Shown here one piece after another: positions 1 to 5,359 of a DNA stretch of 5,673 nucleotides (its first letter is position 1; each line of letters starts with the position of its first letter). Source of the DNA: Campylobacterales bacterium. GTDB lineage: Bacteria; Campylobacterota; Campylobacteria; Campylobacterales; JAADDG01. Location of the stretch: the NCBI GenBank assembly GCA_027009865.1, contig JALVCR010000021.1:1-5673 (forward strand), given 5' to 3'. Position numbers and translations under genes: made by a program. A model generated the notes under the pieces. It was given only the letters and a program-made list of their open reading frames with translations. It was not told where the DNA came from and searched no databases.

Positions 1-858
1 ATATATATTTTCAAAGAGCCTTTTAAAAAAATTAATAAAGAGTATATTTTTGCCGTTAAACCTTTTGAGATTTTTAAAAATATTCTCTCTTTTAACTTTC
101 CAATTCCCGATGTTACGACAAAAATGGGAAAAAGAGTAGCTTTTGCTACTGTCGGATGCAAAGGATTTGATGATTTTTGCGAATATGAAAAGATAAAGGC
201 TTTTAAAGCGTTTAAGGAGAAAATTTTAAAAAGATACAAAAAAATATATCACTCTATCTGTATTCCAAAAGAGTATAAAAAAAAGATTTCTTTAAAAAAT
301 GTTGAAATAAATATAGATTTTAAAAAAGGATTTACAAATCTTACCAATCTGCATCCGTTTTTGACAAAAATCTCTCCAATAGGAGTTTATGAAAATGGAG
401 AGTATCAAATATTTTATCCAATGTGTGATGAGATTTCATATACAAACTGGTGGAGAGAGAAGTTTTGGGGATATGAAAAGGCTGTTATGACTTTTAAACT
501 AACCGACTCTCCAAAAAGAATCAAACCGATAAACATAAACTACAATTATATAAGCTTAACCAAAACCGCCTCTTTACACGCATTAAACAAAGTTTACGGA
601 TGGACGCTTGGGCAAAATATCTATCCCCTAAAGCCAAGCTATTATAAAAAAACAGCTTTGGATTTTTATTATATCTCCATTTCTAAAGCGGAAAATTTAT
701 TCTCCATAAAGGGGGCAGATTTTCTAAAAACTTTTAGAATCTTAAAAAACTTTAATGTCAATCCTAAAAAAAGTAAAAATATTAGAAAAATATCCAATTT
801 AAAAAGCGGAGTCTATATAGATATATCTTCAAAGGAAGCTGTTTTGGATATAAAATGA
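1..858 (+). CDS. pelA: PelA-family Pel polysaccharide processing protein, C-terminal part (5' end outside window)
   Basis: The frame is open from base 1, so this is the last 285 codons of a longer gene; the ATG at 124 is internal. In Pseudomonas, PelA is a periplasmic glycoside hydrolase plus deacetylase that modifies the Pel exopolysaccharide and works with PelB. Family landmarks remembered from PelA are visible, numbered from base 1: PIPDVTT then GKRV (residues 34-46), LTKISPIGV (121-129), YTNWW with FWGYEKAVMTFKLTD (147-169), KPININYNY (176-183) and the A-SLHALNKVYGWTLGQ helix near 190-205. The deacetylase is degenerate: the usual DGDGF motif reads GCKGF (residues 52-56), no SHxxSHP-type metal-binding motif follows, and the segment that should hold it is very short. 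The stop overlaps the next start (ATGA, 855-858), indicating co-translation. Assignment to PelA is strong; deacetylase activity is doubtful. The hydrolase domain, if present, lies outside the window. Confidence 0.85.
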   Translation: MYIFKEPFKKINKEYIFAVKPFEIFKNILSFNFPIPDVTTKMGKRVAFATVGCKGFDDFCEYEKIKAFKAFKEKILKRYKKIYHSICIPKEYKKKISLKNVEINIDFKKGFTNLTNLHPFLTKISPIGVYENGEYQIFYPMCDEISYTNWWREKFWGYEKAVMTFKLTDSPKRIKPININYNYISLTKTASLHALNKVYGWTLGQNIYPLKPSYYKKTALDFYYISISKAENLFSIKGADFLKTFRILKNFNVNPKKSKNIRKISNLKSGVYIDISSKEAVLDIK

Positions 859-1679
859 AAAGAAGTGAATATGCAATCTCGATAAGAGAAATTGTCTTTA
901 TCTTTTTTGTTTTTTCGTTTATTTTATATTTTCTTTTTCCCAAAGAGAGCTTAAAAGAGAAAGTTTTAAAAGAGACAAAAAGCAATGAGCTTGTGCTTGT
1001 CTATATAGAGAATATGATTAAATTTGATCCTCAAAATTACAAGCTCCTTTTGCATTTTGCCGATATCAGCTTAAAAGAGGATAATTTTTATACCACAAAA
1101 GCGATAGTGCAGGCTCTTTTGAAAGTAAAAAACAAAGATGCAAAAAAGAGCGCGATAGTTTTGGGAGAGAAACTCTTTAAAAGACAATATTTTTTATTAA
1201 AAAGCAAAAAAGAGAAAAGAAAGCTGATAGAAGAGTATAAAGATATGCTATTTGATATGGTTATGGTCTCAAATGACGATAAATTAAGGGAGGATATCTT
1301 AACCTATATTCTATCTCAAAAAGATAAAGAGGAGTATTTAAGATTTCTAAAAGCTCTTTCTAAAAAAAGCCCCTTTTGGAAAAGAAAGCTTGCAGATTTT
1401 TATCTATCTGAGAGCAGACATCAAAAAGCCTTTTTGCTCTATAAAGAGCTTTTGAAAACAAAACTTTCATTTAAAGAAAAAAGAGAGGTTTTCTCAAAAA
1501 TAGTAGATGTTTTAGTTTACGGGGGATTATTCAAAGAGGGGATAAAAATAGTAGAAAATTATGAGAATATCTTTTTAAACGACAAGGAGATATCAAAAAA
1601 GATAATCAAATTCTACCTTGCCGCCAATAGGGCGGATCTTGCAAGAAGATATGTTTTGAAGATGAAAAATGATTTATAA
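855..1679 (+). CDS. pelB: Short PelB-like membrane-anchored TPR protein
   Basis: This 274-residue protein begins with a short basic segment, one membrane helix (about residues 11-28) and then only helical, Lys/Glu-rich sequence with TPR-like helix pairs (about 45-90, 170-202, 205-238, 243-270). The opening (FPKESLKEKVL, then NELVLVYIENMIKFDPQNYKLLLHFAD at 44-70) matches the N-terminal layout I recall for PelB: anchor, leader helix, then TPRs starting at a 'Y-E--I--DP-N--L' repeat. PelB normally carries a long TPR scaffold in the periplasm that binds PelA, plus a C-terminal outer-membrane beta-barrel for Pel export; Pseudomonas PelB is about 1,190 residues. Here nothing follows the fourth or fifth repeat: the stop lies where the foreign-looking minus-strand genes begin. 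It may be a truncated PelB or a lineage-specific short form. Glutamate codons are 18 GAG to 5 GAA. The start overlaps the pelA stop. Confidence 0.65.
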   Translation: MKRSEYAISIREIVFIFFVFSFILYFLFPKESLKEKVLKETKSNELVLVYIENMIKFDPQNYKLLLHFADISLKEDNFYTTKAIVQALLKVKNKDAKKSAIVLGEKLFKRQYFLLKSKKEKRKLIEEYKDMLFDMVMVSNDDKLREDILTYILSQKDKEEYLRFLKALSKKSPFWKRKLADFYLSESRHQKAFLLYKELLKTKLSFKEKREVFSKIVDVLVYGGLFKEGIKIVENYENIFLNDKEISKKIIKFYLAANRADLARRYVLKMKNDL

Positions 1680-2279
1680 TACTCCTTTTGCCAATACTTT
1701 TTTAATAAATTCAAAATAAATTTTATGGCCATTTTCATTGAGATGAACCCCATCCTCAAGTAAAAAATTATCAAAACTAAGAGAGTTTTTTTCATGATCA
1801 ATTAAAATTACTCCCATCCCTAATTTTACAAACTCCGTTGCAACTTTTCTAACTATTTTATTATATTCTTTTACATTAATAATATACTCATCTTTTTTTT
1901 TAAAATCTATTTGTTTAGTAGGCAAATGATTTGTTGCTAATAATATTTTTTCTGTTTTTGCAATATTAAATAATCTTAAAATAATCTCTTTTAAATTAGC
2001 TTCATATAAACTTTTGGAAACTCTGGGCATTCCTTTATCTGTTACCCAAAAATTTGCATCATTTAAGCCAAATTGAATATAAACTACTTCTGGCATATGC
2101 TGTTCTATATCAAAAGCAATCCTATTTAATGCATCTTTTGTTGTATTTCTATTAATAGATGGATTTTGACATATGAATTTATCTTCTAAATATTTAGACA
2201 GCATTGCAGCCCAAGTTTTATGTATCGATATGTGTTGGCCAAAAGCTATGCTGTCTCCAAAAATATATAATTTTTTCAT
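1674..2279 (-). CDS. SGNH/GDSL-family hydrolase (esterase or deacylase)
   Basis: The 201-residue protein has SGNH-hydrolase blocks in order: GDSIAFG at residues 8-14 with the nucleophile Ser10, NRNTT near 43-47 where block II normally has a glycine, GLND at 71-74 with oxyanion Asn73, and DGVHLN at 176-181 giving the catalytic Asp176 and His179. Length is typical of a single-domain enzyme. There is no signal peptide or membrane segment, so it probably acts in the cytoplasm. Such enzymes remove acyl groups from lipids, thioesters or sugars; small ones are common in polysaccharide loci, but the substrate cannot be read here. The upstream Shine-Dalgarno is weak (GAAAGAA, about 6 bases before the ATG). 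The stop overlaps the pelB stop on the other strand by six bases. Glutamate codons are 9 GAA to 4 GAG and the DNA is more AT-rich than pelB, suggesting transfer. Confidence 0.88.
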   Translation of the reverse strand: MKKLYIFGDSIAFGQHISIHKTWAAMLSKYLEDKFICQNPSINRNTTKDALNRIAFDIEQHMPEVVYIQFGLNDANFWVTDKGMPRVSKSLYEANLKEIILRLFNIAKTEKILLATNHLPTKQIDFKKKDEYIINVKEYNKIVRKVATEFVKLGMGVILIDHEKNSLSFDNFLLEDGVHLNENGHKIYFEFIKKVLAKGVL

Positions 2280-2313
2280 TATCGTTCTTTCATATTAATA
2301 AATTTACCAAACA

Positions 2314-2319
2314 AGTATA
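2314..2319 (-). promoter_or_regulatory. Possible -10 box for the SGNH hydrolase gene
   Basis: The minus strand reads TTTTATACTTG here, giving a TATACT hexamer in AT-rich DNA 34 bases before the hydrolase ATG. No convincing -35 hexamer lies 16-18 bases upstream, which is usual for Campylobacterota sigma-70 promoters. In DNA this AT-rich such hexamers arise by chance, so the call is weak. Confidence 0.3.
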
Positions 2320-2341
2320 AAATAAAACTTAGCAGTTCTTT

Positions 2342-2358
2342 AAAAACTCACAGTTTTT
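2342..2358. repeat. Small A/T hairpin, possible weak bidirectional terminator
   Basis: AAAAACT (2342-2348) and AGTTTTT (2352-2358) form a perfect 7-bp stem around the loop CAC. The A-run/T-run arms give a U-rich 3' side on either strand, as in weak bidirectional terminators, but only one base pair is G-C. It sits in the spacer between the hydrolase start and the attC-like repeat. A terminating role is inference. Confidence 0.35.
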
Positions 2359-2360
2359 GC

Positions 2361-2437
2361 AAAGGCTAACAAGTAACAAGCAAGTTTCCTTTAAGGGCTT
2401 TTAACCCTGTAATTAAACGTTTTGTGTTAGCTTTTTT
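2361..2437. repeat. Long imperfect inverted repeat with CTAAC/GTTAG ends, integron attC-like
   Basis: The outer arms GCTAACA (2365-2371) and TGTTAGC (2425-2431) pair perfectly and extend through a G-T wobble and three A-T pairs to 2361 and 2435. Inside are GTTT/AAAC (2384-2387 with 2415-2418), TTA/TAA (2391-2393 with 2410-2412) with an unpaired G2409, and AGGG/CCCT (2394-2397 with 2405-2408) around a 7-base loop. This bulged hairpin of about 70 bases with AAC/GTT ends is the architecture of an integron cassette attC. Read on the minus strand, the ends AGCTAAC and GTTAGCC each match 6 of 7 positions of RYYYAAC and GTTRRRY. The DUF2442 stop is about 105 bases upstream in that orientation, so the element would be 3' of the gene pair, as in a cassette. 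Alternatively it is a plus-strand terminator, since T6 follows the stem at 2432-2437, or a structured RNA. No integrase is present. Confidence 0.4.
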
Positions 2438-2508
2438 ACATTACTATTAGGATCTTAAGGATAGTTTATCACTTTACCTTGTATTATGCGAAGCTGAGAG
2501 ATTTTCTT

Positions 2509-2536
2509 TAGACTAACACAAATAGACTAATACAAA
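2509..2536. repeat. 14-bp tandem direct repeat, two copies
   Basis: TAGACTAACACAAA (2509-2522) is followed directly by TAGACTAATACAAA (2523-2536), with one C/T difference. The 10-base core CTAACACAAA occurs again inverted at 2421-2430, inside the arm of the attC-like element. The repeat ends two bases before the DUF2442 stop codon on the minus strand. It could be a replication-slippage duplication, a protein-binding site or part of a mobile-element boundary. Confidence 0.7.
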
Positions 2537-2538
2537 AA

Positions 2539-2823
2539 TTATTCAATATAACCCCATTTTTTAAATTTTTCTTTTAAGTTCTCGTCATTTTCAAATGCTT
2601 TAAAATAGAGATATTCTGGTGCCAAATCTAAATCATCATTCCATTTTATAGTGTAATCCACTTTAAATTTTTTAAATTTATTAATATCCTGAAGTTTTTT
2701 AAAAGGTTTTAGCTTACCAGTTAGAATAAAATCTTTTAAATCTACAATACCTTTTTTATGGTCATTAAATTCTATTAATATTTTATAATCGCCTTTATAT
2801 TGAGCATCTACTATACTTAACAT
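2539..2823 (-). CDS. DUF2442 domain protein
   Basis: The 94-residue protein has the DUF2442 pattern: a short N-terminal beta region (LSIVDAQYKGDYKILIEF), a GIVDLKDF segment at residues 35-42, a run of charged helix (KKLQDINKFKKFKVD) and the diagnostic W-D-DLAPEYLY stretch at about 61-73. The molecular function of the family is not established; members resemble the N-terminal fold of NE0471 and are often encoded next to DUF4160 proteins, as here. The start is supported by AAGGGA (plus positions 2831-2836), seven bases before the ATG. That site overlaps the stop codon of the upstream DUF4160 gene, so the two are very likely translationally coupled. The protein is cytosolic, with no signal or membrane segment. 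Glutamate codons are 5 GAA to 1 GAG, unlike the flanking polysaccharide genes. A toxin-antitoxin-like role is only a guess from the pairing. Confidence 0.88.
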   Translation of the reverse strand: MLSIVDAQYKGDYKILIEFNDHKKGIVDLKDFILTGKLKPFKKLQDINKFKKFKVDYTIKWNDDLDLAPEYLYFKAFENDENLKEKFKKWGYIE

Positions 2824-2834
2824 AATTTTATCCC

Positions 2835-3095
2835 TTAAACTAAAGGTTTGATTTTTTTATATTCTCCAGTTTCTTTCAAACTTTTCCAATTTTGCAATAA
2901 CTCTTCTTGATGATCTTCAGCCCATTCTACAACCAATCCTAAAACCTTTGATGGAAGTTTGCCATCTATTACCCCTAATGTTTTTATATCAATTGAAGCT
3001 CTATAATTATTATATTCGGCATGAAAATGCGGTGGATTATGTTCATTAAAATACATAAAAATCTTAATACCTAAAAATCTACTTATTTCAGGCAT
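2835..3095 (-). CDS. DUF4160 domain protein
   Basis: The 86-residue protein shows the DUF4160 signature: MPEISRFLGIKIFMYFNEH at the start, then NPPHFHAEYNNYRASIDI (about residues 20-37), a G-I-GKLP segment and a C-terminal helix with VVEWAEDHQEELLQNW (about 55-70). The HNPPHFHAEY histidine cluster looks like a ligand or active site, but the family has no proven function. I chose the ATG at 3095 over in-frame ATGs at 3125 and 3152: family members begin MPEI, AAAGGA lies six bases upstream, and the best promoter would start transcription near 3117, downstream of the other two. The stop is 11 bases before the DUF2442 ATG, forming a two-gene operon. Glutamate codons are 8 GAA to 1 GAG, supporting foreign origin. 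The protein is probably cytosolic. Confidence 0.88.
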   Translation of the reverse strand: MPEISRFLGIKIFMYFNEHNPPHFHAEYNNYRASIDIKTLGVIDGKLPSKVLGLVVEWAEDHQEELLQNWKSLKETGEYKKIKPLV

Positions 3096-3101
3096 TTTTA
3101 T

Positions 3102-3107
3102 TCCTTT
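3102..3107 (-). promoter_or_regulatory. Ribosome-binding site that sets the DUF4160 start
   Basis: The minus strand reads AAAGGA followed by six bases and the ATG at 3095. Neither upstream in-frame ATG (3125, 3152) has a comparable purine-rich site, so this supports the shorter protein. Confidence 0.75.
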
Positions 3108-3123
3108 AGCTTTAATTAAATTC

Positions 3124-3152
3124 ATTGTAACAAAATTATACTTGAAATTCAA
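3124..3152 (-). promoter_or_regulatory. Sigma-70-type promoter for the DUF4160-DUF2442 operon
   Basis: On the minus strand TTGAAT (3152-3147) and TACAAT (3129-3124) are separated by exactly 17 bases, matching 4 of 6 and 5 of 6 consensus positions. A TATAAT also lies inside the spacer (3140-3135) and could serve as an alternative -10. Initiation from TACAAT would fall near 3117 and give a leader of about 22 bases. The -35 hexamer overlaps the palindrome TTGAAATTCAA (3142-3152), a possible operator. Confidence 0.5.
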
Positions 3153-3175
3153 AGTCTATAAATTTTTTATTTCGC

Positions 3176-3181
3176 TATAAT
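3176..3181 (+). promoter_or_regulatory. -10 box for the manC export operon
   Basis: A perfect TATAAT follows a T-rich stretch (AATTTTTTATTT) with no clear -35 hexamer, the usual form of Campylobacterota sigma-70 promoters. Initiation about seven bases downstream would be near 3188, some 22 bases before the manC ATG. Together with the minus-strand promoter this makes 3095-3210 a divergent promoter region. Confidence 0.5.
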
Positions 3182-3203
3182 TCCAATTAGTTTTCTAATT
3201 GGA
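3182..3203. repeat. Perfect 9-bp dyad overlapping the manC ribosome-binding site
   Basis: TCCAATTAG (3182-3190) and CTAATTGGA (3195-3203) are perfect inverted repeats around TTTT. The right arm contains GGA of the manC Shine-Dalgarno sequence GGAG (3201-3204), and TTTTT (3205-3209) follows before the ATG. Three readings fit: an operator at the transcription start; an RNA hairpin hiding the ribosome-binding site; or a terminator-like stem with a U-run. If transcription starts near 3188 from the TATAAT at 3176, most of the left arm is not transcribed, so an RNA hairpin would form only in read-through transcripts. Confidence 0.7.
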
Positions 3204-3209
3204 GTTTTT

Positions 3210-4592
3210 ATGATAAATGTTGTTTTATGCGGAGGAAGCGGGACGAGACTTTGGCCGATATCCCGCTCTTTTATGCCAAAGCAGTTTATAAAGATATTTG
3301 ATGACTCTCTCTTTCAGATGACGATAAAAAGAAACAGAGAGCTTTGCTACAAAGAGATAATAGTCTCAAACGAAGAGCTCTATTTCATAGCTTTAGATCA
3401 GTTAGAAGAGATAGGCGCTAAAGATAGCGAATTTCTATTAGAGCCTATAGGCAGAGATACCGCGGCGGCTATTGCTCTGTCAGCTTTTAGCGTAGATCCC
3501 GAAGAGATCTTATTAATAACTCCCTCAGATCACCTGATAAAAAATCAAAAAGCCTATAAAGAGGCGGTTTTAAAAGCAAAAGAGTTTGCAAAAGAGGGCT
3601 TTTTGGTAACTTTTGGCATAACTCCCTCATCCCCTCATACCGGATACGGATATATAGAGGCAGAAGGTTATGATGTTTTATCTTTCAAAGAGAAACCAAG
3701 TTTAGAGGTTGCAAAAGAGTATCTAAAAAAGGGCGGCTTCTATTGGAATAGCGGGATTTTTTGTTTTCAAGCGGGAGTCTTTTTAAAAGAGCTTGAAAAG
3801 TATGCCCCAAAAATCTATAAAACAAGCAAAGAGGCGTTTTTGGGCATAAAAGGAGATAAAAACATAAAAAGAGTTCCTCTAAATAAAATGGAGAAGATTG
3901 TTAAAAAAAGCATTGATTATGCGGTTATGGAGCATAGCAAAATAGTTAAGGTTATTCCCTCAAATATGGATTGGAGCGATCTTGGAAGCTTTGATTCATT
4001 GTATGAGCACTTTCCAAAAGATAGCAGTCAAAACGCCATAAAAGCCAATACAGTTTTGGAAAACTCCAAAAGAAATCTTTTTTATGCAAGCAGCAAAAGA
4101 GTAATTTGCGCAATAGATATAGAGAATCTAATCGTGGTGGACAGCGAAGATGCTCTTTTGATTATGAGAAGAGACTCCTCCCAAAAAGTTAAAAATATAG
4201 TAAATAAGCTAAAAGAGGAGGGAAGCGAGCTTGTAAATTACCACAAAACAGTTTACAGGCCGTGGGGACATTTTACTATTTTGGAAGAAGAGGACGGATA
4301 TAAGATCAAAAGAATTGTCGTAAAGCCCGGAAAGCGCCTCTCTTTGCAAAAACATTACCACAGAAGCGAGCATTGGATAGTAGTTAGCGGAACGGCTATT
4401 ATAGTAAACGGAGATAGAGAGATACTTGTTAGGGAAAATGAATCAACCTACATTCCAATAGGCCAAGAGCACCGACTCTCAAATCCCGGAAAAATAGATC
4501 TTGTCTTGATAGAGGCTCAGGTTGGAAGGTATCTAAAAGAGGATGATATCATAAGAATAGAAGACGATTTCAAAAGAGACGAAAATTGCTAA
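3210..4592 (+). CDS. manC: Mannose-1-phosphate guanylyltransferase / mannose-6-phosphate isomerase (type II, bifunctional)
   Basis: This cytosolic enzyme makes GDP-mannose from mannose-1-phosphate and GTP, and its isomerase half interconverts fructose-6-phosphate and mannose-6-phosphate. The N-terminal nucleotidyltransferase shows GGSGTRLWPISR (residues 8-19), EPIGRDTAAAIAL (78-90), TPSDH (104-108), GYGYIE (145-150), FKEKP (159-163) and NSGIF (180-184). The C-terminal cupin shows RPWG (350-353), KPGKRLSLQKHYHRSEHW (372-389) and H421, so the expected Q/H/E/H metal-binding residues are present; the common HHH reads HYH with both outer histidines kept. At 460 residues it is full length for the AlgA/ManC/CpsB family. 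The ATG has GGAG five bases upstream, inside a dyad. The stop overlaps the next start by seven bases. It supplies mannose, or sugars made from GDP-mannose such as fucose, for the polymer exported by the downstream ABC transporter. Confidence 0.95.
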   Translation: MINVVLCGGSGTRLWPISRSFMPKQFIKIFDDSLFQMTIKRNRELCYKEIIVSNEELYFIALDQLEEIGAKDSEFLLEPIGRDTAAAIALSAFSVDPEEILLITPSDHLIKNQKAYKEAVLKAKEFAKEGFLVTFGITPSSPHTGYGYIEAEGYDVLSFKEKPSLEVAKEYLKKGGFYWNSGIFCFQAGVFLKELEKYAPKIYKTSKEAFLGIKGDKNIKRVPLNKMEKIVKKSIDYAVMEHSKIVKVIPSNMDWSDLGSFDSLYEHFPKDSSQNAIKANTVLENSKRNLFYASSKRVICAIDIENLIVVDSEDALLIMRRDSSQKVKNIVNKLKEEGSELVNYHKTVYRPWGHFTILEEEDGYKIKRIVVKPGKRLSLQKHYHRSEHWIVVSGTAIIVNGDREILVRENESTYIPIGQEHRLSNPGKIDLVLIEAQVGRYLKEDDIIRIEDDFKRDENC

Positions 4593-5359
4593 GAAACCTT
4601 CTTTTAGCTTTCACTTTGGCAAAAAGAGACTTAAAAGAGAGATATGTAGGGATGAATTTTGGGGAGTTTTGGTATCTTATCTCCCCGATTATTATGATTT
4701 TTATCTATACTGTAATCTTTTCAAACTTTATGAAAATGAAACTAAATATAGTCCAAAGCCAATACGCTTACAGCATCTATTTGGTTCCGGGACTTCTTGC
4801 TTGGAGCTCTTTTGCTACGCTTCTTAACAAAACCGCTATGGTTTTTTTGGAAAAAGCCGAGCTTTTAAAAAAGATAAACATTCCCGCATACTCTTTTATG
4901 ATAAGCGTTTTGATAGTTGAATTTTTGCTCTTTTTAATCTCAATGGGGCTTGGAGTTGTTTTTCTGCTTCTTATCGGATATCATGTTGGCTTTGAGTTTT
5001 TGTATTTGATTCCTGTAATGGTTTTGCAGTCTCTTTTTGGATTTTTTTTGGGAGTTTTGTTTGCCCTTTTTGTCCCCTTTTTTAAAGATTTAAAAGAGAT
5101 AATTCCAATTTTTTTGCAGCTTTGGTTTTGGATAACTCCGATAGTTTATATAAAAGAGATGATTTATGATAAATTTCCTTATGTGGTAGATTATAATCCG
5201 GCATACTTTTTTATAAATTTTTATCAAAATATTTTCCTATACTCAAAAATTTACTCTTTAAAACCTATCTTCTCTCTTCTTTTAATAACCATATTTTTGG
5301 GCTTTTTATCTGTTTATCTTTACAAAAAGATGACTCCGGCAATTAAGGATATTATTTGA
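4586..5359 (+). CDS. wzm: ABC-2 type polysaccharide export permease (Wzm-like)
   Basis: The 257-residue inner-membrane protein has the ABC-2 polysaccharide permease layout: a cytoplasmic N-terminal helix with RDLKERYVGMNFGEFWYLISP (residues 14-34), six likely membrane helices (about 29-48, 62-84, 104-130, 137-163, 172-190, 228-246), the conserved PGLLAWSSF segment at 68-76, an interface helix AELLKKINIP at 91-100 and a WFWITPIVY segment at 180-188. With the ATPase it flips lipid-linked O-antigen or capsule chains across the inner membrane. The start is TTG at 4586, overlapping the manC stop; no other ATG, GTG or TTG lies between it and the upstream in-frame stop, and the next ATG would delete the conserved N-terminal helix. 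The ribosome-binding site is weak (AAAAGAGA), so translation probably depends on coupling to manC. It could equally be named KpsM or TagG by family alone; the ATPase favours Wzm. Confidence 0.9.
   Translation: MLRNLLLAFTLAKRDLKERYVGMNFGEFWYLISPIIMIFIYTVIFSNFMKMKLNIVQSQYAYSIYLVPGLLAWSSFATLLNKTAMVFLEKAELLKKINIPAYSFMISVLIVEFLLFLISMGLGVVFLLLIGYHVGFEFLYLIPVMVLQSLFGFFLGVLFALFVPFFKDLKEIIPIFLQLWFWITPIVYIKEMIYDKFPYVVDYNPAYFFINFYQNIFLYSKIYSLKPIFSLLLITIFLGFLSVYLYKKMTPAIKDII
5345..5349 (+). promoter_or_regulatory. Ribosome-binding site that sets the TTG start of the Wzt-like gene
   Basis: AAGGA lies inside the last codons of the permease gene, six bases before the TTG at 5356. It supports TTG as the true start; no ATG or GTG lies in frame before the Walker A motif. 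Confidence 0.7.

Noticed and set aside
124..858. Reading the first gene as a complete 244-residue protein starting at 124
   Set aside because: The frame is open back to base 1 and the upstream PIPDVTT residues belong to the PelA family pattern, so the ATG is internal.
782..985. Minus-strand open frame of 67 codons
   Set aside because: It lies antisense across the pelA-pelB junction, both of which are supported by family motifs, and its Lys/Leu/Ile-rich translation has no recognisable domain.
1621..1635. CCGCC/GGCGG hairpin near the end of pelB
   Set aside because: The 5-bp stem is inside codons for an ordinary TPR helix (AANRADLARR), with no T-run after it, so it is not a convincing terminator.
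1613..1801. Minus-strand open frame of 62 codons
   Set aside because: It overlaps the SGNH hydrolase in another frame on the same strand and the end of pelB; the hydrolase is secure, so this is a shadow.
2280..2538. Spacer searched for a broken gene, transposase remnant or tRNA
   Set aside because: All frames are closed by frequent stops and no tRNA cloverleaf or insertion-sequence ends were found; only the repeats listed are supported.
3096..3152. N-terminal extension of the DUF4160 protein from the ATGs at 3152 or 3125
   Set aside because: The extra residues are not family-like, lack a good ribosome-binding site and overlap the best promoter; the ATG at 3095 fits better.
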